A stretch of 64,000 bases of DNA. Source: Valencia hispanica (Eukaryota; Chordata; Actinopteri; Cyprinodontiformes; Valenciidae). This document shows positions 11,811-24,600 of the stretch, piece after piece. The DNA lies in NCBI GenBank assembly GCA_963556495.2, contig OY747707.1, positions 29,341,871 to 29,405,870 of the forward strand, written 5' to 3'. Under the pieces are notes generated by a model that worked only from the letters and a program-made list of their open reading frames with translations, did no database searches and was not told where the DNA came from. A program made the translations under genes and the position numbers. Numbering within the stretch: the first letter of the stretch is position 1; every line of letters starts with the position of its first letter.

Positions 11811-13550
11811 AGCCTTCCAAAATATATCGAATGTGTGCTTTGGATCATGTACCCATATGCATTAGGGTTCATCCATCTGAATTAAACTGTCGCCCTAAAA
11901 TGAAAAGACATTGGTTTGAATGCTCAGGAACGGAAGTCTGCCAAAAACGGAAAACAGTGCCATGGTTCATATTGAACCAAGTTTACAATTGGCCTGGGCG
12001 AAAACAGCACTGTTCAGAAAGAAGTCCTTGCTCCAAACTGCATCTACAGAAAGGTCTAACGAGATAAAGACTGAAGTATTTGTCTAATAACAAGAGGTAT
12101 GCTTTGAGGAGTCAAGGTGAAGAATGGGTGGAATGATGAAAGCGTAGGACTATATTCAAATTATTCAACTTGCCCCTAAATAAATAGCTAGATCATGAAA
12201 CTTGGACTCAACTGTATAGTACAACAAGACATTGTTTCAAACAAACATCTGACCTGGTCTGGAAAGAGACAGTCCAATGCAGGATAACTTAGACCTTGTG
12301 GAATGGACTAAATCTCTGCTGTACTGAAAATTTAATAGCCTCGTCACAATGCCACAAAACCCTCTAATTTCAAAGGGAGTATACCAACACTGCCAATAAA
12401 GTGGTCAAATATCCAGCCAGAAGCTTGTTGATAGCTTCATAAAGTATGTAGCTTCTCTGTAACTAAGACTGTTTGTAAATTTTTGAACTTGTTTGGATTG
12501 GAGAAAATCTACAATAAAGGTTAGAATTGTGTAGGACATTCTTGTTTTTAAAAATCACAACCCATGCATGTTGTACAATTGTTCCCCTCTGCAAAGAGAT
12601 TAGTTAAATAATGAAAAACAAATCAAAAGCCAAAAATAAAAATAACATTTATGTCAAATCAATTTGATTTGTAACCTATTTGGAATTTTATTTTCAGTTT
12701 TATAATTTTTTTTGGCATCCTTGCATAAATCGAATAAGGTTGAAAGAGATAACAGACTGCAAGCGAGCTTCTATTTTTGTCATATTAAGCATGAAAGCGT
12801 GCAGCCCGGTATTGAGTGGGCAACAGTGGTTAAAAGCAGGATTACTAACTGCTGCAAATGTGTTAATACCTGCTCTTTTTAGGAGGGATAAAAAAGCCCT
12901 TTCTTAATAACTGCAAGTTCAAATTTAATTGGGCAGTTGCTGACAGGACCCAGTAGCTCAAATTACCACCGAGGATTTAGCTTAAATGAGTCTGACAAAC
13001 ATAATTTTTTTATGGCTGTGCATGCAGTATTATTTCTAAACCAATTTATACATAAGGACAACAAGCAGCGATATGAAGAAACCACACAAACTCTGTAGAA
13101 GCTTCTGTAAAACTGAGCCCTTTATGTGCAATTTTATTTCCATTCTTATTATGAAAGATGCATTAGCTGCTAAAGGAAAAACTTTTTGTGCCTTTTAGTT
13201 TAAAACTAATAAAGTAGGTAGCACTTGTATGAAAGGTTGGTAAGATGCTATACTCAACTTTATATGAAGCAATAAGGTTAAACAAGGTCCTATACCCACA
13301 CCTAAACAAATTCTATAAATACCCTGTTGGCAATATAAAATTTTAAGAAAGGAGGTTATCAGGTAAACAGAGCCCTGCTGAAAGCAAAAAGCAAAATAAG
13401 CTAAAACGTTGAGTCACAAATTGGATTGGAGATCGAAAATGGCTTACAAACAGCAGGGCCGGATTTAGGAGGATGTAGGCCCTTGGGCTTCTTGAACAAA
13501 TGTGAGGATCCTACATAGTCACAGTTATGTAGCTGCATATGAATGTGCAC
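11811..13550. other. No gene seen
   Basis: Short frames at 11792-12067 and 12680-12907 lack any recognisable domain. Intron-like sequence. Confidence 0.45.
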
Positions 13551-14808
13551 TAGGGATGGGCATTAGATTAAACTGTCTTCATCGATCATCGGGAGAATTA
13601 ACAATTGATTTTCGATTAATCATTGATATTTTTATATAAAAATTCAGTGTTCATAGGCTATATTAAAATGCAGTGAGAATAGAAAAAAAGCGTGTTTCCT
13701 CATTGAGCTCTTCATTACAAGTGGGACACCTCTTGTGGCAGTTAATTCACGGTAGTTGCACAAAGAAAATATGCGCGATAAGCAGCGGAGCCGACAGCTA
13801 AAAGACGGTACTCATTAACACAACTGATGCTCATATTTTTTTTCTATTCAAAAAAAGTAAAAAAAAAAAAAAAAGTCATGTTAAACAATAACTTAAAAAA
13901 AAAAATAATAATACTTATAGGTCTGATAGTTTTGTCTTACATTTGGCAAAAAGAGTCGAGAAAGAGGATAAGATCAGCGTACCCAACAATGAATTAGGCT
14001 CATTAACAGAGTAAAAAAGACAAAAACAAAAGAAACCGTAACTTATATACAACTTTAGCACCAGTCTAGTGATTTTTGTTGAGAAAGATGAGCATGTCAA
14101 CATCCGCTGGGGTCAGAAGCAAAAGCAGCCTGTTGAGCAGACTGACGGTCACCAGGCTGCTGTCGCGTCTGACCTGCATCGCCGAGATCACCTGCTGTGA
14201 GGGGACAGACGTCGCTGTGATACACATATCTCCGTGCTAACTTGGCAAGCCTCTGGAATCTTGTTTAATTCATTTTCCACCAGTCTGTAGGGGTGAAATC
14301 CAGGGGTGACGGATCCTCCCTCAGAAAGTAACCGGTGAGTACGTTTCTCTGCTCGTTGTGCATCTTGGCTCCTCCGTGCTAACACCGACTTGATGCTAGG
14401 TTGAGACCAAGAGCAGGATGCTCCGCTTCTAACCAGGGTTGGAAGTGCGTTCAAGTACTTATACACAGCTTCGCAGTGTTGGCAGTGAACCGATACTTTA
14501 TTTTGTTAGTTTTTTTAGTCAAAGTGGTCCCACGCCACACTTTGCTGCGACCTCTTCATGACAATGCTACTTTTGAAATACACAGAAACTGGCAAGAAAC
14601 TGAGTCGGTCTGTGGGTTTTATTTTCAGTCATCGCCCTCATGTGGTAAAGTGTTTAATTACTGCCACATAGTAAAATTAATTGCATTCCTTCAAAACTCA
14701 CACTACGCAACAGAACATGCATTTCTGTTTGATCGGTAAAAAAAAATGTAATCGATGAAATTCTTAATGATCAATTAATCGATTGTCGATTAATTATGCC
14801 CATCCCTA
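13551..14808 (+). mobile_element. hAT-like transposon, copy 2, complete
   Basis: The element begins TAGGGATGGGCATTAGATT and ends GATTAATTATGCCCATCCCTA, so the outer 13 bases are inverted repeats with AT-rich ATCGATTAAT motifs inside. It is flanked by a perfect 8-bp duplication, ATGTGCAC, at 13543-13550 and 14809-14816, the hallmark of hAT elements. It is 1258 bp long and non-autonomous. Compared with copy 3 it has an extra block of about 250 bp at 14120-14400 containing an exon-like stretch with a possible donor, perhaps the remains of a transposase leader. Confidence 0.92.
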
Positions 14809-15186
14809 ATGTGCACACAATATATACTGTATAAATAATGCACAATATCTGTTTTGTGTGTATATATCCAGCAGTGGTATTGGATATCAATATTGGCCCA
14901 TTTATCACATCGGTGCATCCCCGATATACACTGTAAAAAAAAATAAAGGCAGCACTAAAATAACATCCTAGATCTGAATGAATGAAGTATTCTTATCAAT
15001 GCTTTGTTTTTTATATAGTTAAATATGCTGACAACAAAATCACACAACAATTATCAATCGAAATCAAATTTATCAACCCATGGAGGTCTGGATTTGGAGT
15101 CACACTCAAAATTAAAGTGGAAAAACACACTACAGGCTGATCTAACTTTGATGTAATGTCCTTAAAAACAAGTCAAAAGGAGGCTC
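14809..15186. other. No gene; hAT end fragment
   Basis: AT-rich. Around 14875-14935 the sequence ATCGGTGCATCCCCGAT resembles the terminal motif of another common fish hAT family, but no partner end was found. Confidence 0.4.
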
Positions 15187-15590
15187 AGTAGTGTGTGGCC
15201 TCCATGTGCGTGTATGACCTGGGCATTGTCCTGATGAGGTGGTGGATGGTCTCCTGAGGGATCTCCTCCCAGACCTGGACTAAAGCATCCGCCAACTCCC
15301 GACAGTCAGTGGTGCAATGTGGCGTTAGTGGATGGAGCGAGACATAATGTCCCAGATGTGCTGAGTTGGATTCAGGTCTGGGGAACAGGCAGCCAGTCCA
15401 TAGTATCAATGCCTTCCTCTTGTAGGAAATGCTGACACACTCCAGCCACATGAGGTCTAGCATTGTCTTGCATTAGGAGGAACCCAGGGCCAACCGCACT
15501 AGCATATTGTCTCACAAGGGGTCTGAGGATCTCATCTCGCTACCTAATGGCAGTCAGGCTACCTCTGGCGAGCGGTGTCTGTGCTGTCAA
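15187..15590 (-). pseudogene. Tc1-like transposase C-terminal fragment
   Basis: Read leftward, the stretch contains MQDNARPHVAGVC-like sequence (the second catalytic aspartate region, near 15440-15480), then frameshifted DLNP-type sequence near 15365, and ends with RELADALVQVWEEIPQETIHH and a THY terminus. This is the last 40% of a Tc1 transposase; the N-terminal part and both terminal repeats are gone. Its family differs from those at 3676 and 38338. Confidence 0.8.
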
Positions 15591-15779
15591 CATGCAAGGT
15601 TGTATAAACCGTGAGACAAAAGAGTCCGGATCTCTGTATCACTCCAGTTTGCCATCTCAGCTGATAAAGTTTGCAAATGTGAAATTAACTCCCCATGTTT
15701 ACTTTTTGAAATACAGCATGTGAAATACTGTGACATCATGACACCACCCTCTGTTACGTCAAGGCATTATTTTTTCAAA

Positions 15780-15925
15780 TTTCCAGCGTTGTGGTAATAT
15801 TACTATCAAGCTTGGCGGCATGAATGGCGCATTATTCTCGCTTCGACATGCCGCCATGGCGCATTCAAAGAACACACCGTGGCGGCAGTATTACCCTAAC
15901 GTGCCGCCATGGTGTGTCTTTTGAA
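15780..15925 (-). repeat. Inverted copy of the GGCGGCA end block of 8004-8553
   Basis: Read on the minus strand, it matches about 8010-8150: AAAAGACACACCATGG, then GGTAATACTGCCGCCACGG, then the CAAGCTTGATAGTAATATT phrase. It is either the end of a second, decayed copy of the same element or one arm of a long inverted repeat. Confidence 0.65.
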
Positions 15926-16264
15926 GGCCTCTGAGATGGCAAGATACATTTGGGTATTCCTGAGCCTTATTTGTCACAGTTCCAGTTTATTCAAAAGTTT
16001 TATTTATGGCTCTGACTATAAACCTAGGTAGTAACTATTTTCTTGAAGCCACTTCCTGACAAATTAAAATCCAAAAACCCCTTTTAAATGCAGTGTTCAC
16101 CAATCCTTCTCTTTTGAAGAGTGGCTAAGAGAAATGGCCTGAAATGAAATGTTACATTTCCTGTATACCACAGAGAAACAAGAAGTTATGGATTACTAAT
16201 GAAAAGTTCTTACACACTTACACCAACTTCAATAGTAACGTATGGATTAACAATACTTCATTTA
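15926..16264. other. No gene seen
   Basis: AT-rich, no feature recognised. Confidence 0.4.
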
Positions 16265-17450
16265 CAGTTCTTTGCAAAAGTATTCTCTTGAACGTTTCCA
16301 CATTTTGTTATAACTACAAATGTTAATGGATTTATTGAGATTTGTTTGTGATGAACCAACAGAGTAGACCAAAATAGTGTGGTGGAGGGAATATCATATA
16401 TTGTTACAATACAATGTAAGAATACAATTCTGAAAAACCTTGTTCCCTTTAAACAAAATACAGTTCAACCAATTGTCTTCAGAAGTGCCTCAATTAGGAA
16501 ATTCTGTTTATCTCTGAGTTTTTTTTTAATCTGAGTTTAAATCCAACTATTCTGTGAAGGCCTCGGGCATTTTTTAGAGAACATTAGTGAACAAACAACA
16601 TCACAAAGAACAAAGAACACAGCAGACAGAACAAGAACAAAGTAGCATATAAAGCAGGGTTAAGTTATAAAAATATATCCCAACCATAGTTTGATGTGTC
16701 ATTCGAAACTGAAAAATGTATGGCACAACTACTAACCTAAAAAGATACTATATGGGTGTCCACATAAAGCACTAATCAGAGAAGCAGCCTAAGCCTCCTC
16801 TGTTGGGGCTGCTAAGATCCACAGCTCAGGTGGGAAGATCTTTCATTTGTCAGATTAAATTTACCTTTCAAAAATAACAACCTTTAAGGAGGTATCAAAT
16901 AAGATTTTCATTAACCCATTAAATGTTTTTATTGATCTAATATGATATTCTCATCTTAAATGTCACCTTGTCATTAGCTGCAACCAGTAAATCAACATAA
17001 TTAACAGAAACAAAGGCTTAGAAACATTCTGTGTAATTAATCTATACAATGTGTATCACTTAGTCAATTGAGTTACTGCAATAAATTAACTTTTCAGTAA
17101 TGTTCTAATTTATTGAATTTGATTGTAGTTGTGTACTTAAAATATCTGACCTTTATGGCAGAGTGGTGAGAAGAAATATACGGTTTAAAGAAAGCCATAA
17201 GAAGTCTTGTTTGCAGTCTGCCACAAGAAGGGACACGTCAAATTGATCAAAGAAGTTGCTCTGGTTGGTTGTAGCAAAAATTTAACTTCTTTGCCTTAAG
17301 GCAAGACCTAAGTACTTGCCTTAAGCTACACAGAGCATATTATCCCACTGTGCAACTTGGTAGTGGCAGCATGTGGAGACACTTTTCATCAGCATGGCCA
17401 GAGATGAAGGGGATGTGGATGCAGCTAAATACCAGAAAAAATACCAGGTA
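16265..17450 (+). mobile_element. Old Tc1/mariner-like relic
   Basis: This starts near TTTGCAAAAGTATTCTCTTG and contains GAAGGCCTCGGGCATTTTTTAG and GAACATTAGTGAACAAACA, which align with the relic at 43020-44165 and, in reverse, with that at 7340-8980. Around 17355-17400 the GTGGCAGCATGTGGAGAC phrase marks the former catalytic region. It has no open transposase and an unrelated stretch in the middle (about 16750-17150). Confidence 0.5.
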
Positions 17451-17639
17451 CCAGAAAACCTTTTGGACTCTTCCAAAAAAAACTTAGAAATGGGATGGAT
17501 GGAAACAGACAAGATGAGCTTCTGAGATCTTGCGAGAGCTGTGCGTAAGTAATATGGCCGGATACTGGTAAAACAAACAAACTCAGGCAAAACAAGACAA
17601 TAATTTCTAGCCAAATATAGCAAATGTTTTAAAAAACAT

Positions 17640-18475
17640 TTTATTGTGTTTCTCCATAAAACAAACTGGACGAGGACACCTTGGCGGCCTGGAGAGCTAC
17701 TTGGACGAGTGCTTTGACAACATAGTTATGGGCAAACCACAAAAATCCACTTCTACCATGTTGACAAGCACGCCATCAAAAAATCACCCGTTCTGAGGCC
17801 AGCACTTCCACCATCTCTCCAGAGAAACGCTACACTTATGTCCTGGATTCAATTGATAAGAAGCTAACCAGCCCAGATGCCAATCTTGCCCTGGTTGAGG
17901 TTCTACATAAGGAATTCCAAGCTCTGAAGGAATCTCTGGAGTTCAGCCAAGAACAGGTTGCATCACTTGCTGCAGAAAAACAAAACACTGAGAGAAAACG
18001 TAAGGAAATTCACAGATGAAATGTTGCAGCTGTCTGGAGAAAACAAAAAGATGATAACATTGTCTTCTCCGGGATCCCAGAACAGGCAGAGGAAGACACA
18101 GACACCACTGAAAACCACAGAAAACGTCAGCTGAAACTCCCAAGTGACATGGTAAAAAACATCCCTTTTTATCGTGTCCACTGGCTCAGATGTAAGAGGC
18201 CCAACAACAGCCGCCCCTGACCCATTGTTGCTAAATTTGAGCAGTACAAGCAAAAAGAGCAGGTCAGAGGCCGGGGCAGAGAGCTGCGTGGAACGAATTA
18301 CAGAATTATCAATCAATGTCCGAAAGAGATCCTGAATAGAAGGCGAGTTTTATTCCCAATCAGGAAGAAATATATCATTGAAGGCACCAGAGCTACAGTG
18401 GCTATAAATAAATTGTCTGTTAATGGTCATTTGTTCAGGGACCAACAGATCACCCCATGGCTTTATTAGGAGCAA
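17640..18475 (+). pseudogene. L1-like LINE ORF1 protein, broken
   Basis: ORF1 proteins of L1 elements are RNA-binding trimers that coat the element RNA. Reading across frames gives a coiled-coil-like stretch (SPEKRYTYVLDSIDKKL, near 17820-17870), the start of the RNA-recognition region (DDNIVFSGIPEQAEEDTDTT, near 18050), and the C-terminal domain (GTNYRIIN, ILNRRRVLFPIRKKYI, GHLFRDQQITPWL) ending near 18468. In-frame stops and at least two frameshifts make it non-functional. ORF2 remnants follow at 18950. Confidence 0.85.
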
Positions 18476-18949
18476 CAACAGTTTAGTCTGAGTCATGTAT
18501 CACTAGTTAGATGAGAGTTGTTTTATCAGGCAATTGTAATCTAATGTAAGCACAGCTCAGAAAGTTGTGTAGGTCGATGTGGGCCGGGCCAGGGCTGTGC
18601 ACTGGGTTATCGGCTCTTTATTTCCTCCTCTTCATAATACAAAATTTCTTTGTCACTCTTGTTTTTCTTCTGTCACTCTTGTTTGTCTTCTGTCATTCAC
18701 ACACAGATCATTTTTTCATAACATAACCATACGTCTCTCTCCCCCTCTCACCCCCAATACCTCCCTAGCTTTCATATATACTTCGCTGTCTTATATCTGT
18801 GCTTCTGGACTTACAATCAGGCAACCCCAAGCACTAACTATGACTGCCCTTGTGTTTATCTGTTTCTATGGTGACATGCACTTTCAAAGTTTAGTCTTAC
18901 TCTTAGGTTTGTCACATGGAATGTTCATTGAACTGGCACCAAAGAGAAA
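18476..18949. other. Between L1 ORF1 and ORF2 remnants
   Basis: The 134-codon frame at 18579-18983 overlaps the presumed inter-ORF region and the 5' start of ORF2. It shows no recognisable domain and is probably chance. Confidence 0.4.
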
Positions 18950-20515
18950 ATTATTACGATTTTTAACCAGTTTAAAATATTAAAGGCAGTTGTCTTATTA
19001 CAAGAGACTCATAAGTCTACCTCAGTTGTTGATGGTATTAAATCACCTGAGTTTCCTAATGTGTTTGCTGCATGCTATAACTTTAGACAAAGGAGAGAAA
19101 TATTAATAAATAAAAAAAGGGAATTTTACAGTTTTAGACACAGTTACAGATCCAGAGGGTAGATTAATAATAATAAATATATCTACACATAACTAAAAGT
19201 TATGTATTGTCAGTGTATATGGCCCAAATGTTGATGACCCGTCATTTGTTCATACCTTTTTCTCTGCACTTTCTGAACACTTGGAAAGTGGTCGCTCCCA
19301 CTTCTTCTTAGGGGCGACCTCAACTTTGGTTTAAATGAAGAAATAGCGAGGCTCAGTACAGCAGGGACTCAGTCCAGCTGGCAATCCATAGATATAGTTA
19401 AGCAGTACATGAGTGATTATGGACTTTGCAAGGCATGGCAATCTCTTCATCCCAATGATAGGAAATATACTTTTTTATCAAATGTCCACCATTCTTATTC
19501 CGACTGGATTATTTTTTAATCCGCAGCTCATTTTTGACTGACATTTCAGACACTGAGATTCACTCTATAGCTGTCAGCAATCATGCTCCTGTTTCTTTAA
19601 CTCTTTAAGTAAATAAGAAATAAATTCCACAAAGCAAAAATTGGAGATTCAGTAAATCATTGCAAAGGATGAAAATTTCATTAAACATAAAAAAAAAAGA
19701 GTGGGCTTCATATTTGGAGTATAATGACCTCCTGGGTACGTCACCATCCGTTCTCTGGGAGGCAAGAAAAGCTGTACTTAAGAGGTAAAATAATCTCATT
19801 CTCATCAAATCAAGTCAGAAAATAGAAACAAACATTCTCTGGAATTAGAAGAAACTATCAAATCATTAGAAGCTTCCCTGGATGAGGAGAGACTGGGCAA
19901 AATCCGTAAAGAAAAGCTAGAATTACATGAAATTATGAATAAACAGACCAAGTTCTTAATTCAAAGACTTCGAATAATATACTTTTAACAGGTTAAAATA
20001 TCAGGTAGCTTTTTGGCTAAACAGTTATAAATAAATAAATAAAAACGACAATATCTGCTGAGACCAGACCAGGAATATAGCTTTAAAGAATTTTACAACG
20101 CTTCATACTCACCGGAGATAAACCCATCAAATAATGAAATTGAACAATCTCTGGATAAAATTACACTTCCTAAATTATCAGATAGTCAAGCGATGGCCCT
20201 GAATTCACCACTAACAGCGGCTGAACTCTAGAATGCCCTCCAAAACATGACCAATAAAAAGGCTTGAGGCCCACATGGATTTCCTGCAGAGTTCTAAAAA
20301 GAATTCTGGCGTATTGTGGCACCAACATTCCACAGAATGTTGCAGGAAACCAAGGAAAATGGCAGACCTCAGCCAAATCGGAATTCTGCCTACATCAGTC
20401 TTCTACTAAAATCAGGTAAAGACCCTGTGTTTCCTACCAGCTACAGTCCCATGTCACTCATTAATGTTGATCTAAAAATAATCTACAAACCCCTCGCAAA
20501 AAGTTTGGCCATTGT
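18950..20515 (+). pseudogene. L1-like LINE ORF2 (endonuclease and start of RT), broken
   Basis: ORF2 encodes the endonuclease and reverse transcriptase that copy L1 RNA at a nick. Readable pieces include the endonuclease (IVSVYGPNVDDPSF near 19205; DYGLCKAWQSLHPNDRKYTF near 19410; YSDWI near 19500) and the beginning of the reverse transcriptase (RNSAYISLLLKSGKDP, then SYSPMSLINVDLKIIYKPLAK, 20390-20510). The reading stops at about 20515, before the catalytic YADD motif. Many stops and frameshifts. Confidence 0.85.
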
Positions 20516-20519
20516 TTGG

Positions 20520-21165
20520 TGGTATCTGTTGGGTGGCTCAGCCGGGGTCGGGGGTCAGGTTTTGGGTCCCGGGTCCAGCGTCTCCACTTGATCTCCTGTT
20601 CTCTATGTTTCGGGCTTGGTTGGTTCCTTGGTGGGTATGACTGACCTTGGCTGGACACCAATTCTGAGTGCCACATGGCCAGACATGACACGTAAAAAAT
20701 TTAAATAAAATGGTGCGGTGCTGGAGGTGTGTTTGTTTCCCCGCATCATCGGCACCCACACCCTAGGTGGGGTTGGCGAAAGGGCCTCCCCGTGTTCCCT
20801 TGAGCAGCTAATGTGAGTTACTCACACAAAAACATGCACAAGTCCTGGGGCTATATACTGCCTCCTCCTGGCCGGTCAGGGCGTCTGAAGGGTTGGGGAG
20901 GATCTGGCTGGAATAACGTGATCCTTCCACGCGCTACGTCCAGCCGGAGAAACCCCGCCACGTCAGGTGAAAAGAAGGGCCTGCTCACTCCCCAAGCATG
21001 AAGGAGGCTTGGGTTTCAGTGCGGGGCCCTCCTGGGGCTGGCAGAGGGAGAGCGGAACCCCAGGACTGGACCCCTAGGGTAGGAGCACTGGGTGATAAAT
21101 AATCGGAAAAAACCGTGGGATAAAAATATTTTTAAAAAAATTGAAAAAAAGGAATGGGATGGATG
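20520..21165 (+). repeat. GC-rich retroelement 3' tail, class uncertain
   Basis: The base composition shifts sharply to GC-rich at about 20520 and returns to AT-rich near 21100, ending in an A-rich tail (AAAAATATTTTTAAAAAAATT). The position right after the L1 ORF2 fragment suggests an L1-type 3' untranslated region after an internal deletion, or a second retroelement. The frames inside (20813-21001, 20461-20759) look like by-products of GC content. Confidence 0.45.
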
Positions 21166-21550
21166 TTCACTTTCCTGCAGGAAGACCCAAAATATACAAC
21201 CTGAGCTACAATCGAACGGTTTAGATCAAAGCTTATTCGTGTATTAGAATGGGCCAGTCAAAGTCCAGATCTCACTCCTATCTAGAACCTATGGCAACAC
21301 TGGAAAGTTGACATTCACAGATGTTCTTAAAACAAATGGCACTCTTTTAAGATATACATTTGTAAAAAGCTTAAAAACATAACCAAACACTTTTTGGGGG
21401 TCTTAGGTGGAATGCAGATTTCCTACACAACACAAAATAACTATGTATTATTTTCCTTCCACTTCACAATTACAGTTTGCTTGTCACAAAAAAATCTAAT
21501 TTTAATACATTAAAGCTTTTAGTTGTGACATGATGTGAAAAAGTTCCAAG

Positions 21551-22962
21551 CAGGGATGTGTATTGGCAAGAATCTGGTGATATGATATTTATCGTATTAC
21601 AGGGGGAACAATAAGATATATTACGATACTATGAGTAAGACTGATTTTTAAAGCTGAATTTGTAAAGCTGAAACTGTAGGAAAACTGTCACAGCATTCTA
21701 AACCCTCCAACCTATTTCATACTTAACACTAGGGATGCACATTCGATCAAACTGTCTTCATCGATCATCGGGAGAGTTAACGATCGATTTTCAATTAATC
21801 ATTGATATTTTTATGTTAAAATTCATTGTTCATAGGCTATATTAAAATGCAGTGAGAATAGAAAAATAGCGTGTTTCCTCATTGAGATCTTCATTACAAG
21901 CGGGACACCTCTTGTGGCAGTAAAAAGGAATTCATTCACGGTAGTTGCACAAAGAAAATATGCGCTATAAGCAGCGAAGCCGACAGCTAAAAGACGGTAC
22001 TCGTTAACACAACTGACGCTCAAATTTTTTTTCTTCTCCAAAAAATTTAAAAGAAAGTAATGTTAAACAATAACTTAATAAAAAAAATATAATACTTATA
22101 GGTTTGATAGTTTTGTGTTACAATTGGGCAAAAAGAGTTGAGAAAGAGAATGAGGGAGATCAGCGTACATAACAATCATTACTCATTAACAGAGTAAAAA
22201 AGACCACAAAAAAAAAACGTAACTTATATACAACTTTAGCATCAGTCTACTGATTTTTGTTGAGAAAGATGAGCATGTTAACATGCGCTGGGGTCAGAAG
22301 CGAAAGCAGCCTGGTTACCTGACTTGCTGCTAGGTTGAGACCAAGAGCAGGATGCTCCGCTTATAACCAGGGTTGGAAGTGCGTTCAAGTACTTATACAC
22401 AGCTTTGCGGTGTTGGCAGTGAAACAATACTTTTTTGTTTGTTTATTTTTTTAGTCAAAGTGGTCCCACGCCACACTTTGCTGCGACTTCTTCATGACAA
22501 TGCTACTTTTGAAATACACAGAAACTGGCAAGAAACTGAGTCGGCCCGTGGGTTTTATTTTCAGTCATCGCCCTCGTGTGGTAAAGTGTTTAATTACTGC
22601 CACATAGCAAAATTAATTGCATTCCTTCAAAACTCACACTACACAACAGAACATGCGTTAATTGATCAGTAAAAAAAAAATGGCATCGATGAATTCTTAA
22701 TGATCAATTAATCGATCATCGATTAATTATGCCCATCCCTACTTAACACATCCAATTGTATTACTTAGTTGATCCACTACAATGCAGAAGGTGAAAACCA
22801 ACTAGCAGTCACACTTTTAATTTTACCACAAAAATTACTGTCATCATTAATGGTTCCATTCAAATAAAATAAAAAAAGATACATTGCTTTTAAATATCGA
22901 TACAATATTGTGACATAAAATATTGTGATATATTGGCGTATCGATATGTACTTACATCCCTA
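21551..22962 (+). mobile_element. hAT-like MITE containing hAT copy 3
   Basis: This begins CAGGGATGTGTATTGG and ends TACTTACATCCCTA, with TATCGATA-rich inner ends. A perfect 8-bp duplication, GTTCCAAG, flanks it (21543-21550 and 22963-22970). Without the nested copy at 21730-22741 and its duplication it is only about 390 bp. Confidence 0.85.
21730..22741 (+). mobile_element. hAT-like transposon, copy 3, complete
   Basis: Same family as 92 and 13551: it begins TAGGGATGCACATTCGATC and ends ATTATGCCCATCCCTA. A perfect 8-bp duplication, CTTAACAC, lies at 21722-21729 and 22742-22749. It is 1012 bp long, non-autonomous and lacks the extra block of copy 2. Confidence 0.93.
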
Positions 22963-22990
22963 GTTCCAAGGTATCAATACTTTTGCAATG

Positions 22991-24600
22991 TGCTGTACAT
23001 TTCTTTTATATAAACTGATTGGCTCCCACTAGCTGGTGCGGGTGATTTTGGTGTCTCTTAATGTTTATTTTTGAGACTATGCTACTGTAATAAAAATACA
23101 TTGTTTTAAGAATTTTCCCCACTTTTACCAGGGGTTCCAATACATTTTCAAGGTGCTGTGTGTATAAATTGCAGGGCACAATGTTTCTTGCAGCTTTCAG
23201 ACAGAACAGCCACTGTAAAGAGCCCATCATGAGGCCACTTTGGCATTCATAAGCATGATTGATGACACAAGGATGGAGACAGCGCTTGAGAAATCCCTTC
23301 TGCCACTAGAAAATTGATGACTGTTTGGATTTTTTTTTTGTCCGCCTGATGGTACCCCCCATGCTGAGATAGATTCACATTACATTTCATAGCTGAACAG
23401 AGGCACAAACATTAGTACAGCCATATACAAACACAAAAACCCAACCACAAGCCGTATCATCTGCAGTTTCATTGCAAATATTTTCATGCTTGTTGAGTGA
23501 AATGGAAAAACATAAACATGCCACAGACCTATTGAAACTTGTGATCCCTTCAAGGAGCCCCAGATCTATTTCCACACAGAGGTTATGACTGACAGAAAGG
23601 TCACAATAATTTCACAATATATGACCGCTGCAGTGAAGCATGCTGGAATGGCAAACTTGACCATGTTCACAGCAAGTCTTTAATGTTATTGCCTTTTGAA
23701 AGCTTTTCATTGACCAGGGCAAATCGGACTCCTGAGCAGAGGTTGTTTGACTTCTGTATGCAGAAGATCACATAAAATATCAGCACGGTTATTTCTGTCC
23801 CACTTCTCTGTACTTACTGGCAGTAAACAGAGATGGACGTCAAATGTTAGTGCTGAATAGAAGCTCCACTGAATCCAGCAGACTGCTGTGTGACTCACTT
23901 TCCATATCTAGTCTCAAACATTGGGTAATCCTCCTGGAGGAAACTGAGACACCAGGGACAAGATTGAACACAGATTGGATCTTCAACAATTGCTGTGAAA
24001 TAGTAGACTGATGAGGTGAAAGATAGTTAATTTGTCACACCGAAACTAAAAAGTTAAAGTTAGAGCATGATTTACTGACAATAATGTGGTTCAGATTTCG
24101 AGATGAGTGAACACTAAAGTCTTTTATTGCAATCCACAAGTTTACCAGGATGTAGCTGCTGACAGCTTTCAGCCGTGGTCTGCAGGCAAAGGAACTGCCT
24201 CAGGCTTGTCAAATTACCTTCTCAGTCTTTAAACTTTGGATCATAACACAGTCTGCATGCTGTCATGCCATCTGACCTGGTTCCTCTAATCAAACACAAG
24301 GAACTAAGGTTGGTACGATTTTCATTTTTGGCTCTAAAACAGGTTTTGAAGACCAGTTTAATCTTTATGGAGTTGGCATGGAGTTGATAACTTAAGTATA
24401 CCATGACCTAAATTATTTCAAAACAGAAAAGAAAACACTCTTACTAAATAGGTCAAATAAGTTATATTATTCATTTATTACATTTTATTGTTACTTTGAT
24501 ACATAGTCTTAAGCAAGAAATATAAATATGTATCCCTATATATTATACGTAAAAATAATAAAATAATAAAATAAAATAAAATAGATTCATTAATGAGACA
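22991..24600. other. No gene seen
   Basis: Around 22990-23165 the phrase CAATACATTTTCAAGGTGCTGTG suggests another transposon end. The rest is intron-like. Confidence 0.4.

Larger units (their letters stand above)
21170..22990 (+). mobile_element. Old Tc1/mariner relic with two nested hAT insertions
   Basis: 21170-21550 holds the decayed catalytic end (GAATGGGCCAGTCAAAGTCC near 21250) and the start of the right terminal repeat (GATGTGAAAAAGTTCCAAG). The terminal repeat resumes at 22963 with GTTCCAAGGTATCAATACTT. Everything between is the hAT MITE at 21551-22962. Confidence 0.6.

Noticed and set aside
8004..15925. One large 7.9-kb transposon bounded by the two GGCGGCA blocks
   Set aside because: The left block belongs to a 550-bp insert with its own right end at 8553, so two separate copies are more likely.
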